Assembly (NCBI RefSeq): GCF_005871185.1 | Contig: NZ_SWKN01000006.1 | Coordinates: 186,001 to 250,000 of the forward strand | Reading direction: 5' to 3' | DNA length: 64,000 nt | DNA from: Limnobacter alexandrii | GTDB lineage: Bacteria; Pseudomonadota; Gammaproteobacteria; Burkholderiales; Burkholderiaceae_B | Shown here: in pieces, positions 8,315 through 17,800 of the stretch | How the letters are laid out: every line of letters starts with the position of its first letter | How positions within the stretch are numbered: position 1 is the stretch's first letter | Position numbers and translations under genes: made by a program | Notes under the pieces: generated by a model | What the model saw: only the letters and a program-made list of their open reading frames with translations | What the model was told of the DNA's origin: nothing | Database searches by the model: none

Positions 8315-9000
8315 CAATCAGCCATAGCCACCCAAACCGGCAACCTCACAATTGGCTGATTTACGACATTGGCGACGAGTGGCTCAATCGATTCAAGAAT
8401 TACTACAAGGGCAATCTCTACGATCTTGGATGCGGCGAAATGCCCTACAAAAGCTGGCTGCTCAACTACGCCGACAGCTACACCGGCGTGGACTGGGGCA
8501 GTTCCCTTCACGAGCTCAAGGCCGATGTGCTGGCCGATCTTAACGAGATTCTGCCCATTGAAAGCGAAGCGGTAGACACTGTGATCTCGCTCTCTGTCAT
8601 GGAGCATCTGCGCGAGCCACAGATGTTCTTAAGTGAAGCCCATCGCATTCTAAAACCCGGGGGAGCGATGATCCTTCAAGTACCGTTTATGTGGTGGGTG
8701 CATGAAGCACCCTATGACTACTATCGCTACACCCGCTACGGCTTGCAGTACCTCTTTGAAAAAACCGGATTCGTTGACGTGCAGGTTTACCCACAAACCG
8801 GGTTCTGGACGATGTGGACATTGAAGTTTAACTACCAGACCAAGCGCCTTATTCGCGGTCCGTGGCCCATTCGCAAGGCGATCGGTTTATTGCTTCGAGG
8901 GCTGTGGGCCGTTAACCAACGCATCGCACTGCAGCTGGATAAACATTGGAAGGGCGAAGCCGAGACCGCCGGTTATTTTGTGGTGGCAAAGAAGGCGTGA
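8311..9000 (+). CDS. Class I SAM-dependent methyltransferase
   Basis: This 229-residue protein has the SAM-binding motif I LYDLGCGEMPY near residue 36, motif II-like AVDTVISLSVMEHLREP near residue 90, and motif III LKPGGAMILQVPF. Such enzymes are frequent in polysaccharide clusters and may methylate a sugar or lipid carrier. The acceptor cannot be read from sequence. It overlaps wecE by 4 bp, and its TGA overlaps the GTG start of the flippase. Confidence 0.8.
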   Translation: MTISHSHPNRQPHNWLIYDIGDEWLNRFKNYYKGNLYDLGCGEMPYKSWLLNYADSYTGVDWGSSLHELKADVLADLNEILPIESEAVDTVISLSVMEHLREPQMFLSEAHRILKPGGAMILQVPFMWWVHEAPYDYYRYTRYGLQYLFEKTGFVDVQVYPQTGFWTMWTLKFNYQTKRLIRGPWPIRKAIGLLLRGLWAVNQRIALQLDKHWKGEAETAGYFVVAKKA

Positions 9001-10439
9001 CACCCGCCGGAAAAACCTATTCTGCCGCACGCTGGACAACAGCCTCCACCGTAGCTCGCGCAGGGCTGCAACTGCTGCAAGTTGCAGTTTTAGCGCGCTT
9101 TTTGTCGCCAGCCGATTATGGGCTCATGGCCATGGTGCTGGTGATATTGAGCTACGCCGGATTATTTAGCGATATGGGCCTGAGCACCGCCTTTGTGCAG
9201 CGCCAGCAGATCAGCCACGAGGAACGCAGCAGCCTTTATTGGCTAAGCGTGGCAGTGGGCGGGGCATTAATGCTTATCGTCATGGCCATCAGCCCCTTGG
9301 CAGCCATGTTCTTCAAAGAACCACGAATAATTCCATTGATGATGCTGGTTGCCACCAACTTCCTTGTAATCGCGATCGGCCAGCAGTTGCGGACGGATGC
9401 CGAAAAATCGCTCAATTTCCGTCCGGTCGCTCTTATCGAAATAGGCGCGGCCACGGTGGGCCTTGTCGTCGCCTTGCTGGCGGCCTGGTTAAATTGGGGC
9501 GTCTACGCCTTGGTGTTTGCTGCAATGGCCAGCGCTTGGCTAACCATGGTAATGTCATGGCTCTTCCTGGCCCAAGGATGGCGCCCAGCATGGCGTTTAC
9601 ATTGGAGCGAAATCCGCTGGTTTGTGCGTTTTGGCGGCGGCATGGTACTTAATAATTTAATCAATCACGTCAATTCGACCATCGACTTGATACTCGGTGG
9701 TCGCATGCTGGGAGCAGGTCCGTTGGGTTTGTATAGCGTACCTCGCAATCTAATGTTACAGGTGCAGGGCATGATCAACCCTGTTTTTACCCGCGTTGGC
9801 TTTCCGCTGATTGCTTCAATACAACACGACAAAGAACGGGTTAAACAGGTGTACCTAAAAACCATGAACCTAACCGCCTCAGTTAACGCACCCGTGTACG
9901 TCGCGATCGCTTTATTTGCGCCGGAAGTTGTCTTGCTGCTGTTTGGTGCCAATTGGACAGAGTCTGCAGCCTTGATGAGAATACTCGCGCTTTGGGGGCT
10001 ACTACGGTCATTCGGCAACCCTGCGGGGAGTTTGCTGTTTGGCTTGGGGCATGTACGTATTGCCGCCAAGTGGAATGCAGGCTTGCTGCTGATTATCCCA
10101 CCCGCCATAGGAATCGGCTCAATGTGGGGTGCTACGGGCATGGCCTGGACGATGACGGGTTTGATGGCTGCGTTGTTCATTCCAGGTTGGGCATTTCTAA
10201 TTAGGCCAACTTGCGGGGCCAGGTTAGGAGAGTATTTCAGGCAAGTTGCGGTACCAACGACATGTTCGATTGTGGCCGGGTTGCTTGGCTTGCTCTCGGT
10301 TTCTGCAATAGAACACTCATTGGCGCGCCTGCTAGGTGGATTACTGGCTGCATTATTGATGTACCTCATTCTAAGTCGATTTTTTAATCGAGAATTTTGC
10401 GAGACAGTAGCACAGGCTACGAGAGCGGACACTGTTTAA
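8997..10439 (+). CDS. wzx: Wzx-type polysaccharide flippase (MOP superfamily)
   Basis: This integral membrane protein of 480 residues has about 12-14 hydrophobic segments. It begins VTPAGKTYSAARWTTASTVA and continues with QVAVLARFLSPADYGLMAMV, the typical start of WzxC/polysaccharide-biosynthesis flippases. It would move undecaprenyl-linked repeat units across the inner membrane for Wzy-dependent assembly. I use the GTG at 8997, overlapping the methyltransferase stop, because the upstream part of the open frame has no family residues. It is the last gene before the IS fossil and AT-rich island. Confidence 0.87.
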   Translation: MTPAGKTYSAARWTTASTVARAGLQLLQVAVLARFLSPADYGLMAMVLVILSYAGLFSDMGLSTAFVQRQQISHEERSSLYWLSVAVGGALMLIVMAISPLAAMFFKEPRIIPLMMLVATNFLVIAIGQQLRTDAEKSLNFRPVALIEIGAATVGLVVALLAAWLNWGVYALVFAAMASAWLTMVMSWLFLAQGWRPAWRLHWSEIRWFVRFGGGMVLNNLINHVNSTIDLILGGRMLGAGPLGLYSVPRNLMLQVQGMINPVFTRVGFPLIASIQHDKERVKQVYLKTMNLTASVNAPVYVAIALFAPEVVLLLFGANWTESAALMRILALWGLLRSFGNPAGSLLFGLGHVRIAAKWNAGLLLIIPPAIGIGSMWGATGMAWTMTGLMAALFIPGWAFLIRPTCGARLGEYFRQVAVPTTCSIVAGLLGLLSVSAIEHSLARLLGGLLAALLMYLILSRFFNREFCETVAQATRADTV

Positions 10440-10582
10440 TCGAGCAGTTTTTGTGAATTTTTAATAAAGATCCAGCCTTGTGGGTTAAGCGGTGATTGCT
10501 ACAACTTGGTCGGTTAAATATATCTCGTTAAGGGGTTTTTAAATACAAAACCTGACTGTAAACCTCCTCGAATAGTCAACAT

Positions 10583-10840
10583 ATGAAACACAAGAAGTTT
10601 TGCATGACGAAGGAAAGCGTTGTGAAAAATCGAAAGGAACGGAACGCCAGATTGTTGCCGACTTGCAATAAGCACGGCACTAACCTATCAACCTATTACC
10701 AGTGGCTGTCGGGGCAGGGAATTGGAAATGATAATCTCAAGCGCATTTTTGCTGAACAGGTTCTTCACAACGCAGCACCTGAAAACGCCCTAAAAAAGGC
10801 CATGACGCCATCCAAACTCAAAGAAATAGCAAGTTCATAA
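10583..10840 (+). pseudogene. Decayed IS3-family transposase OrfA
   Basis: This 85-codon frame resembles IS3-family OrfA proteins. It has a basic start (KNRKERNARL), then CNKHGTNLSTYYQWLSGQG, matching the CxxxGIxxxTYYxWxxxYGG helix-turn-helix, then LKRIFAEQVLHNAAPENALKKAMTPSKLKE, matching the OrfA leucine-zipper end. It is short and its sequence is degraded. Beyond its stop, the frame at 10847-10924 reads like a weak start of OrfB (LRVSKAYELFRLYDSKYFN) and then stops. I conclude it is a fossil insertion sequence. No terminal inverted repeats could be defined. Confidence 0.6.
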
Positions 10841-11038
10841 ATTTTAGCCTGAGAGTGAGCAAAGCCTATGAGCTGTTTAGACTTTATGACTCAAAGTATT
10901 TTAATCGAGCTGAATCCTAGAAAATTGAATCAGGTTACGCTTTGGTTGACACTTTGAACAGGGCAGCAAGGAAACTTACGGGGCAGGTACTAAAAAAAGG
11001 CAACAAATTCAAATATGCAAATATTTAGCAGAACATAA

Positions 11039-12013
11039 ATGAAAGAAACAGAAAATAAAAAGACAACTGACGTTCTATTCATTACGCGAAAATCTGGCGT
11101 CGGAACGGAATGGAAGTTAGCAAAAGAAATATATGAAATCAATTCAACTAGAATGAGATTATTCGAATATGACTCGAATTTATTAGAAACAATTAAAGAG
11201 ATACAAAAAAATAATATTATTCTATTTCACCAACCGGCAATATACTCTACGGCATTAATAATAATTTCCAAAATAATGAGAAAAAAATGTGCATGCCTAA
11301 TCTGGGATTCATACCCCGTTATCATAAACAAAAAACGTTACGATGAAAGACTTATACGCAAAATAGCAGACGCTGTAGAAAACTCACTTATAGCACTCTT
11401 TAATATAAAAATAGTTCCCACCCACGATTTTCTAGCCAGATACCCTGACGCTAAAAAAAAGTATTTTTTTCCAATAATTAAGAAAAAAATTAAAAAACAC
11501 ACGAGAAAAATACAAGACGTAACCCATATCCGCATACTATTTGCAGGACAAATAAATGCAACAAGGGATCTCTTAGGTAGCTATCAAGAGCTTTCACAAA
11601 AACTTGAAACTTCATTTGAACTAATTATATGCTCAAAAGACAAACCGAGCGAACAACTACTAATCAGCCCGAACGTCCAATACCTAGGACACCTTAATGA
11701 TAGTGAACTCCGGAGATTAGCCGACACCTGCCATTTCGGCCTAGTAAGTATGAACCTATCATTTGCAGGCCCCGGACTACCCTCCAAAACATTTGAATAC
11801 ATAAAACAAGGACTACCTATTTTATATTATGGGCCGCACCTACAATCTTACATAGAAGCAATCGAAAAATCTGAAATCGGCATAATAATCACAGAGCATT
11901 TAATACTAGAAAATACTTACATAAAAAAATATCAGAATATCACATCAGAAAAAATCTCCATATTTGAATCAACACTAAAGAAAAACGACGAAAAAAGCAT
12001 CGACTATATATGA
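11039..12013 (+). CDS. Glycosyltransferase, GT4-like (AT-rich island)
   Basis: This 324-residue protein looks like a GT-B glycosyltransferase. Its C-terminal half reads HIRILFAGQINATRDLLGSY, then NVQYLGHLNDSELRRLADTCHFGLV and GLPSKTFEYIKQGLPILYYG, which holds the donor-binding ExxxxGLP arrangement. Its codon usage is strikingly AT-rich (many AAA, ATA and AAT codons) compared with the genes before it. It probably acts in the cytoplasm on a lipid-linked repeat unit. It overlaps the next gene by 4 bp. Neither donor nor acceptor can be named. Confidence 0.75.
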   Translation: MKETENKKTTDVLFITRKSGVGTEWKLAKEIYEINSTRMRLFEYDSNLLETIKEIQKNNIILFHQPAIYSTALIIISKIMRKKCACLIWDSYPVIINKKRYDERLIRKIADAVENSLIALFNIKIVPTHDFLARYPDAKKKYFFPIIKKKIKKHTRKIQDVTHIRILFAGQINATRDLLGSYQELSQKLETSFELIICSKDKPSEQLLISPNVQYLGHLNDSELRRLADTCHFGLVSMNLSFAGPGLPSKTFEYIKQGLPILYYGPHLQSYIEAIEKSEIGIIITEHLILENTYIKKYQNITSEKISIFESTLKKNDEKSIDYI

Positions 12014-13197
12014 AAAATACAACTAAAGCCGCAATTGTAGTCGTAGCATTCAACAGGGAGGAAAGTCTATTCAGAACCCTGAATGAAATACGAACAATTG
12101 ACCTAGACGATGATTACGTTGATTTAATTATTAGCATTGATTACAGCGAAAAACAAAATACAGTAAAGAATATAGCCACAAACTTTAAGTGGTCAGCTGG
12201 AAAAAAGAAAATAATCACTCATCCATTAAATTTGGGATTACGAACTCATGTTATGCTCTGCGGAGAGTTTTCGCTATCATATGATTTTATTATAATGCTT
12301 GAGGACGACATTACTCCATCGCAATCCTCATATAAATTTACAAAAAAGGCTATAAAATTTTACGCATCCAGCAAAAACATAGCTGGTATAGCATTGTACA
12401 GCCCAAGAATTAACGAATTTGCCCACAAGCCCACCTCATTCACTCCTGCAAAATCAGGAGCCGATGTGTTTCTAATAAAAACCGCACAGTCATGGGGACA
12501 AGCATGGTCAAAAGAAATGTGGCAAGACTTTGAAACATGGTACAAAGGTAAGAAAGATTGTATTGAAATGCTAGATTATCAAGCTCCGAAAAAGCTAAAG
12601 GGTTGGCCCCAGTCATCATGGAAAAAAATATTTAATATATACTTAATTGAAACAAATAAATACTTTTTATATCCATACGATTCACACTCGTCAAATAACT
12701 GCGACCGAGGATTTCACAACAAGGATGAGAGCACATTATTTCAGGTTGAGCTATTCAACGGGACCAAAGACTATATATTCTACGATCAAGAAAAACTGTA
12801 TAAATACGATCAGTTTCTTGAAAGAGAAAATCTTAATTTCTATATTAATGGCTTAAAGAAGCGGGTCATATTTGACACGTACGGCACTCGAATACAGACA
12901 AATCACATCGAAACTGATATTGTAATAACCATAAAAAACTTAAAAACACAGGAAATTGACAGCTACTCATTAAACCTCAAACCCCCAGAGATGAATGTGA
13001 TTCTTGATCGAAAAGGACGCACCCTCAAAGCTTATCACATTACAGATGAGGTCGTTTTCCCGAATTTGTCATTTAAAAATCTATATATTATCTCGCAGTA
13101 CTATTCCAACAATCACTTCATTTTGAATTTAACCTCAGGATTCGCAGGACTCTGGATCTATATAACTCGGAAAATTCTTTCTTTTTTTAAATCTTAG
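12010..13197 (+). CDS. Glycosyltransferase, GT2-like (AT-rich island)
   Basis: This 395-residue protein begins KAAIVVVAFNREESLFRTLNEI and has the acidic metal-binding LEDDI near residue 97, both typical of the GT-A fold. Central blocks include QSWGQAWSKEMW and GWPQSSWKKIF, found in sugar transferases of LPS clusters. The C-terminal quarter (after residue 290) is not recognisable. It is AT-rich like its neighbours and translationally coupled to the gene before it. The donor sugar is unknown. Confidence 0.75.
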   Translation: MKNTTKAAIVVVAFNREESLFRTLNEIRTIDLDDDYVDLIISIDYSEKQNTVKNIATNFKWSAGKKKIITHPLNLGLRTHVMLCGEFSLSYDFIIMLEDDITPSQSSYKFTKKAIKFYASSKNIAGIALYSPRINEFAHKPTSFTPAKSGADVFLIKTAQSWGQAWSKEMWQDFETWYKGKKDCIEMLDYQAPKKLKGWPQSSWKKIFNIYLIETNKYFLYPYDSHSSNNCDRGFHNKDESTLFQVELFNGTKDYIFYDQEKLYKYDQFLERENLNFYINGLKKRVIFDTYGTRIQTNHIETDIVITIKNLKTQEIDSYSLNLKPPEMNVILDRKGRTLKAYHITDEVVFPNLSFKNLYIISQYYSNNHFILNLTSGFAGLWIYITRKILSFFKS

Positions 13198-13265
13198 GTA
13201 AAACATCTTTTGAATATTCAGAATTTCGCACCAACACGACATCCGTATAGAGCAAATCCGCCAAA

Positions 13266-14486
13266 ATGATCAAATTCCTTCGTACATGGGTGTTAGGAAT
13301 AACTATTTTAGCGCTATTTGCACCTAATACCACAACTCTAATCGAGCGAATAGTTGGAATCGTTTTTATTGTATTTTTATTACTTCCCGTCTTTCTCATC
13401 AAAGACAATCCAGCCAAGTTTGACTACTTAGTGGTTGCACACAGATGCAAGAAATGGCATTTTACTCTATTAATTACTTTACAGTTTATATTTGTTAACT
13501 ACTCCTCCCTATTCTATACAGGAAGCAGCACACTAGATATTCTTTCACTAACCTTAAGTAATGAAAATGTCTACGGCATCTATCAGCAATATTTTTCGGA
13601 ATCCAACATTGGAAACTTCTCGCTTGACAAAATACCGGCAATCCTATCTACATTTTTCTTCAAATTCATATTTCTTTTTATATGTTTTTCCAAATTGAAG
13701 ACTGAAAATCGCAAATTTGAGTTATTTTTCGTAATATTATCCGCCCTCATTTATTCGTCATTTGCCCTTTCAAGAGGTACGTTTTTTGAAATCTTCGAAG
13801 TCTGTATCGCTTTAATATTTAGATCTGTTCTTTTCTCCAAGAATGAGTTTAAATTTATTTCGCCATCGCGCCTGCTGTTTGTCGGCATATTAATTTTTTT
13901 ATTTTTTACAAATACCTTGAGAAGGTTTGAGGGTGTAGAAGAATATTTAGCTAACTCATGCATCACCGAATCATTTTGCTTTGATTCAAAATTTTATTCC
14001 TTTCCCGGATCCTATTTTATTTATATATTGTCGACTTATTTTTCAATGGGAATTTTCTTTATATCAAAAGTAGTTCTATGGATGATCGAGGAAAACATTT
14101 TTATCGCTTTCCCACCTTTCCTACTTAATAGCTTTGCTTTTTCCTCCAATTATGGGCTTGTGGAAGGCATGTGCAACAATCTTTTCGTATGTAAAGGCGT
14201 TTGGATTCCGGAAGCATTGGTGATGCTTCAGCTACTGGGTATCCCTCTTCTATTCTTTTTTACCTGGATTGTATTGGCTCGCATCAAAACTATCGAGCGA
14301 GCCCTCGGTTCGCAGCTTGGCACCATTGGCCTTATAGCGATGTATTATCTCTACATATTTATTATTTCTTTACCAGTAGGTCGATTTTGGTCGGTTTCAT
14401 CCGCTAACATCATAGGAACGATAGTTGTAGTTTTAATTTTTTTCCTCTGTCGAGTGTTTTCGTTTCGTTTAAGGACATTGAGATGA
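13266..14486 (+). CDS. wzy: Wzy-like O-antigen/repeat-unit polymerase
   Basis: This 406-residue protein has about 10-11 hydrophobic segments and a long loop between residues 220 and 280, a layout typical of Wzy polymerases, which are poorly conserved in sequence. It lies in a cluster that also has Wzx, Wzz and a Wza-like exporter but no other polymerase candidate. It would join undecaprenyl-linked repeat units in the periplasm. It is part of the AT-rich island and ends in ATGA overlap with fnlA. The assignment rests on topology and context. Confidence 0.7.
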   Translation: MIKFLRTWVLGITILALFAPNTTTLIERIVGIVFIVFLLLPVFLIKDNPAKFDYLVVAHRCKKWHFTLLITLQFIFVNYSSLFYTGSSTLDILSLTLSNENVYGIYQQYFSESNIGNFSLDKIPAILSTFFFKFIFLFICFSKLKTENRKFELFFVILSALIYSSFALSRGTFFEIFEVCIALIFRSVLFSKNEFKFISPSRLLFVGILIFLFFTNTLRRFEGVEEYLANSCITESFCFDSKFYSFPGSYFIYILSTYFSMGIFFISKVVLWMIEENIFIAFPPFLLNSFAFSSNYGLVEGMCNNLFVCKGVWIPEALVMLQLLGIPLLFFFTWIVLARIKTIERALGSQLGTIGLIAMYYLYIFIISLPVGRFWSVSSANIIGTIVVVLIFFLCRVFSFRLRTLR

Positions 14487-15520
14487 GCTCTTTTTTCACC
14501 AAAGGTAGACTGTTAGTTACTGGCGGCACCGGCTCATTCGGTAACGCCGTTCTACGTCGCTTTCTTGAATCTGATCTTGCTGAAATTCGTATCTTTAGCC
14601 GCGACGAGAAAAAGCAAGACGACATGCGCAAGAAGTACAACAGTCCCAAATTGAAGTTTTATATCGGAGATGTACGGGATTATCAATCTGTACTCAACGC
14701 TGCCAGGGGGGTTGATTTTATTTACCACGCAGCAGCGTTAAAGCAGGTACCGTCTTGTGAATTTCATCCGCTTGAAGCTGTTAAAACCAACGTGTTAGGC
14801 ACTGAAAACGTACTTGAGGCAGCCATTAGTTGCGGCGTAAAACGCGTTGTGGTTTTAAGTACCGACAAAGCCGTGTACCCAATCAATGCCATGGGCATTA
14901 GTAAAGCGATGATGGAAAAGGTTGCTGTTGCAAAATCTCGCAGTAGCAACAGCACCGTAATCAACGTAACCCGCTACGGCAACGTAATGTGCTCTCGCGG
15001 TTCTGTCATACCACTGTTCACCAACCAGATTCGCGCTGGTCAGCCCATAACAATAACCGACCCCAACATGACCCGGTTCATGATGACTTTGGACGACGCT
15101 GTTGATTTGGTGTTATTTGCTTTTGAACACGGCCAGCCAGGTGAAATTTTTGTGCAAAAGGCACCCGCCGCTACAATTGAAGTGCTTGCGCAGGCACTTA
15201 CCAGTTTATTGGGTGCCCCCAAGCACCCAATCAATGTAATCGGAACGCGCCATGGTGAAAAGCTGTTTGAGGCATTGCTAAGCCGGGAAGAAATGGTGGC
15301 TGCTCAAGATCTTGGGCAGTACTACCGCGTCCCCCCCGATCTGCGTGATTTAAACTACGGTAAATACGTTGAACAAGGCGAGATAAGAATTTCTGAGGCC
15401 GTAGAGTACAACTCGCACAATACAACTAGACTGGATATTGAAGGCATGAAAACCCTGCTGATGAAATTGCGCTTTATGCAAGCCACGGTGCGCGGCGAAC
15501 ACGCCGAACCCGAGGAGTAA
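14483..15520 (+). CDS. fnlA: UDP-GlcNAc 4,6-dehydratase/5-epimerase (FnlA/WbjB/CapE)
   Basis: This enzyme starts the UDP-L-FucNAc pathway by making UDP-2-acetamido-2,6-dideoxy-L-hexulose from UDP-GlcNAc. The 345-residue extended SDR has GGTGSFGNAVLRRFL at the N-terminus, YHAAALKQVPSCEFHP, and STDKAVYPINAMGISKAMMEK. In the last block a Met stands where many SDRs have the catalytic Tyr; this is usual for this family and is not damage. It is followed directly by fnlB and fnlC, which confirms the pathway. Base composition returns to the operon average here. Confidence 0.9.
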   Translation: MSSFFTKGRLLVTGGTGSFGNAVLRRFLESDLAEIRIFSRDEKKQDDMRKKYNSPKLKFYIGDVRDYQSVLNAARGVDFIYHAAALKQVPSCEFHPLEAVKTNVLGTENVLEAAISCGVKRVVVLSTDKAVYPINAMGISKAMMEKVAVAKSRSSNSTVINVTRYGNVMCSRGSVIPLFTNQIRAGQPITITDPNMTRFMMTLDDAVDLVLFAFEHGQPGEIFVQKAPAATIEVLAQALTSLLGAPKHPINVIGTRHGEKLFEALLSREEMVAAQDLGQYYRVPPDLRDLNYGKYVEQGEIRISEAVEYNSHNTTRLDIEGMKTLLMKLRFMQATVRGEHAEPEE

Positions 15521-15525
15521 ACAAA

Positions 15526-16659
15526 ATGCCCCAAACCACCCGCCGCGTATTAGTAACTGGTGCAAACGGGTTTATTGGCAAAAACCTGCAGGTCCGACTT
15601 GGTGAACTACCTGGGCATACTGTTAGCAGCTTTGTGCGTGGCGACAACCCCGACACTTTGCCCAATCTGGTGGCGCAGGCAGATGCGATAGTGCACCTGG
15701 CTGGTGAAAATCGCCCGGCAGACGAAAGTGCCTTTGAAACTGTTAATGCTGGGCTTACTGAAACGCTTTGCAAAGCCATTCAAAACGAAACCAATTCCAC
15801 GGGCCGGCAAATTCCCTTGGTTTTGGCATCGTCCACACAAGCAGAACGTGACAACGCCTACGGGCGCAGCAAGCTTGCCGGTGAACAGGCTGTTTACAAT
15901 CTGGCCAAAAACACGGGTAACCCCGCAATCATATTTCGCCTACCCGGCGTGTTTGGCAAGTGGTGCAAGCCCAATTACAACTCGGTTATAGCCACCTTTT
16001 GCCACAACATTGCGCGGGGCTTGCCAATACAAATCAACGACCCCAACGCCAGTTTGAGATTGGTGTATGTGGATGATGTAGTCGCTGCACTTGTCGACGC
16101 AATTCAATGTACGTCCATGGGAGCATCGCAACGCCAGGTTCAACCTGAATACGAATGTACTTTGGGCGATTTGGCGGCTCAAATTAAAGCGTTTGACAAC
16201 TGCCGCACCAACCTGATTACCGAAGCGGTGGGTACTGGGTTGGTTAGAGCCTTATATGCAACCTATGTAAGTTACCTGCCTGCTGATAAATTTTCCTACT
16301 GCATACCGCAACACACTGACCCCAGAGGTACTTTTGTTGAAATGCTGAAAACACCCGATTGTGGGCAGTTCAGCTATTTCACTGCGCACCCGGGAGTGAC
16401 ACGAGGTGGGCATTATCACCACTCCAAAACTGAAAAATTTTTGGTGATCAAGGGTGAAGCCTTGTTCAGGTTTCGCCATCTGTTAAGTAACGAACTGCTT
16501 GAAATACGCACCAATGGCAAACAACCCCAAGTGGTAGACACCATTCCCGGCTGGGCACATGACATTACCAACATTGGCAACGATGAAATGATCGTGATGC
16601 TTTGGGCCAATGAAAACTTCGATCGCGAGCGGCCCGATACCATCGCAAGCAAGGTTTAA
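15526..16659 (+). CDS. fnlB: UDP-L-FucNAc pathway reductase (FnlB/WbjC/CapF), SDR plus cupin
   Basis: The protein has two domains. An N-terminal SDR carries [16 protein letters not shown] at residues 9-24 and an SKLAGEQAV helix. A C-terminal cupin starts near residue 250 and carries the metal-site block [20 protein letters not shown]. CapF-type enzymes use both domains to epimerise and reduce the FnlA product to UDP-2-acetamido-2,6-dideoxy-L-talose. The 377-residue length fits the family. It sits 5 bp after fnlA and 4 bp before fnlC. Confidence 0.9.
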   Translation: MPQTTRRVLVTGANGFIGKNLQVRLGELPGHTVSSFVRGDNPDTLPNLVAQADAIVHLAGENRPADESAFETVNAGLTETLCKAIQNETNSTGRQIPLVLASSTQAERDNAYGRSKLAGEQAVYNLAKNTGNPAIIFRLPGVFGKWCKPNYNSVIATFCHNIARGLPIQINDPNASLRLVYVDDVVAALVDAIQCTSMGASQRQVQPEYECTLGDLAAQIKAFDNCRTNLITEAVGTGLVRALYATYVSYLPADKFSYCIPQHTDPRGTFVEMLKTPDCGQFSYFTAHPGVTRGGHYHHSKTEKFLVIKGEALFRFRHLLSNELLEIRTNGKQPQVVDTIPGWAHDITNIGNDEMIVMLWANENFDRERPDTIASKV

Positions 16660-16663
16660 AACA

Positions 16664-17800
16664 ATGACAAGACTTAAAGTGATGTCGGTCGTGGGTACAC
16701 GCCCGGAAATTATTCGATTGTCCCGTGTATTTGCTGCGCTCGATGTGCACTGCGACCATACTCTGGTGCACACCGGCCAAAACTACGATTACGAATTGAA
16801 CCAGATTTTTTTTGATGATCTGGGTGTGCGTAAGCCGGATTATTTTTTAAACAGTGCCGAAGGCAGCAGCGGAGCTGCCAACACCATCGGCAACTTGATT
16901 ACCGCCGTGGACGGTGTGCTGGCTCAGGTACGGCCTGAGGCCATGCTGGTGCTTGGCGACACCAACAGTTGTTTAAGTGTAATTCCAGCGAAGCGCCGGA
17001 AAATTCCAATATTCCACATGGAGGCAGGCAACCGTTGCTTTGATCAACGCGTGCCCGAGGAAACAAACCGCCGAATTGTGGACCACACAGCCGACATCAA
17101 CCTGACTTACAGCACAATTGCCCGGGACTACTTGCTACGCGAAGGTCTGCCACCCGATCAAATCATTAAAACTGGCAGCCCCATGTACGAAGTGCTTCAT
17201 CATTATTTGCCGCACATCAAAGCATCCAAGGCGCTAAAGACACTGGGCTTGGAAGCGGAGAAATATTTTGTAGTCAGTGCGCACAGGGAAGAGAATATTG
17301 AGTCTGAACAAAGCTTCAGCAAACTCGTGAATGTATTGAACACCGTGGCGGAAACACACAACTTGCCCGTGGTTGTTTCAACCCACCCGCGCACACAAAA
17401 ACGGGTTGATTCCACAGGTGCCACATTTCATCCACTCGTGCGGCTGCTAAAACCCTTGGGGTTTCATGACTACGTAAACCTGCAAATACAGGCAAAGGCG
17501 GTGCTTTCGGACAGCGGTACGATCAATGAAGAATCATCCATTCTTAACTTCCCGGCATTAAACCTTCGTGAGGCCCATGAACGCCCCGAAGGCATGGAAG
17601 AAGCTGCGGTAATGATGGTAGGCCTGGAAGTGAACCGTGTACTGCAAGGGCTGGCCATTCTGGAAACTCAACCCCGTGGTGACACACGTTTGCTGCGACT
17701 GGTTGCCGACTACAGCGCACCGAACGTAAGCGACAAAGTAGTGCGCATTATTCACAGTTACACCGACTATGTTAACCGCGTGGTCTGGAAAAAGTATTGA
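16664..17800 (+). CDS. fnlC: UDP-2-acetamido-2,6-dideoxy-L-talose 2-epimerase (FnlC/WbjD/CapG)
   Basis: This is the last step to UDP-L-FucNAc. The 378-residue protein belongs to the UDP-GlcNAc 2-epimerase superfamily: [14 protein letters not shown], then [26 protein letters not shown] and [20 protein letters not shown]. The Cys and the [11 protein letters not shown] wording mark the FnlC type rather than WecB. I chose the ATG at 16664; a longer frame starting at 16610 lies inside fnlB. The TTG start of the WbuB-like gene overlaps its stop. Confidence 0.9.
   Translation: MTRLKVMSVVGTRPEIIRLSRVFAALDVHCDHTLVHTGQNYDYELNQIFFDDLGVRKPDYFLNSAEGSSGAANTIGNLITAVDGVLAQVRPEAMLVLGDTNSCLSVIPAKRRKIPIFHMEAGNRCFDQRVPEETNRRIVDHTADINLTYSTIARDYLLREGLPPDQIIKTGSPMYEVLHHYLPHIKASKALKTLGLEAEKYFVVSAHREENIESEQSFSKLVNVLNTVAETHNLPVVVSTHPRTQKRVDSTGATFHPLVRLLKPLGFHDYVNLQIQAKAVLSDSGTINEESSILNFPALNLREAHERPEGMEEAAVMMVGLEVNRVLQGLAILETQPRGDTRLLRLVADYSAPNVSDKVVRIIHSYTDYVNRVVWKKY

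Noticed and set aside
9665-10432. 255-codon minus-strand frame opposite wzx
   Set aside because: It is antisense to transmembrane codons of the flippase and has no own features.
14860-14960. Loss of the catalytic Tyr in FnlA (Met instead)
   Set aside because: The same Met is normal in this dehydratase group and in WbpM-type enzymes, so it is not a defect.
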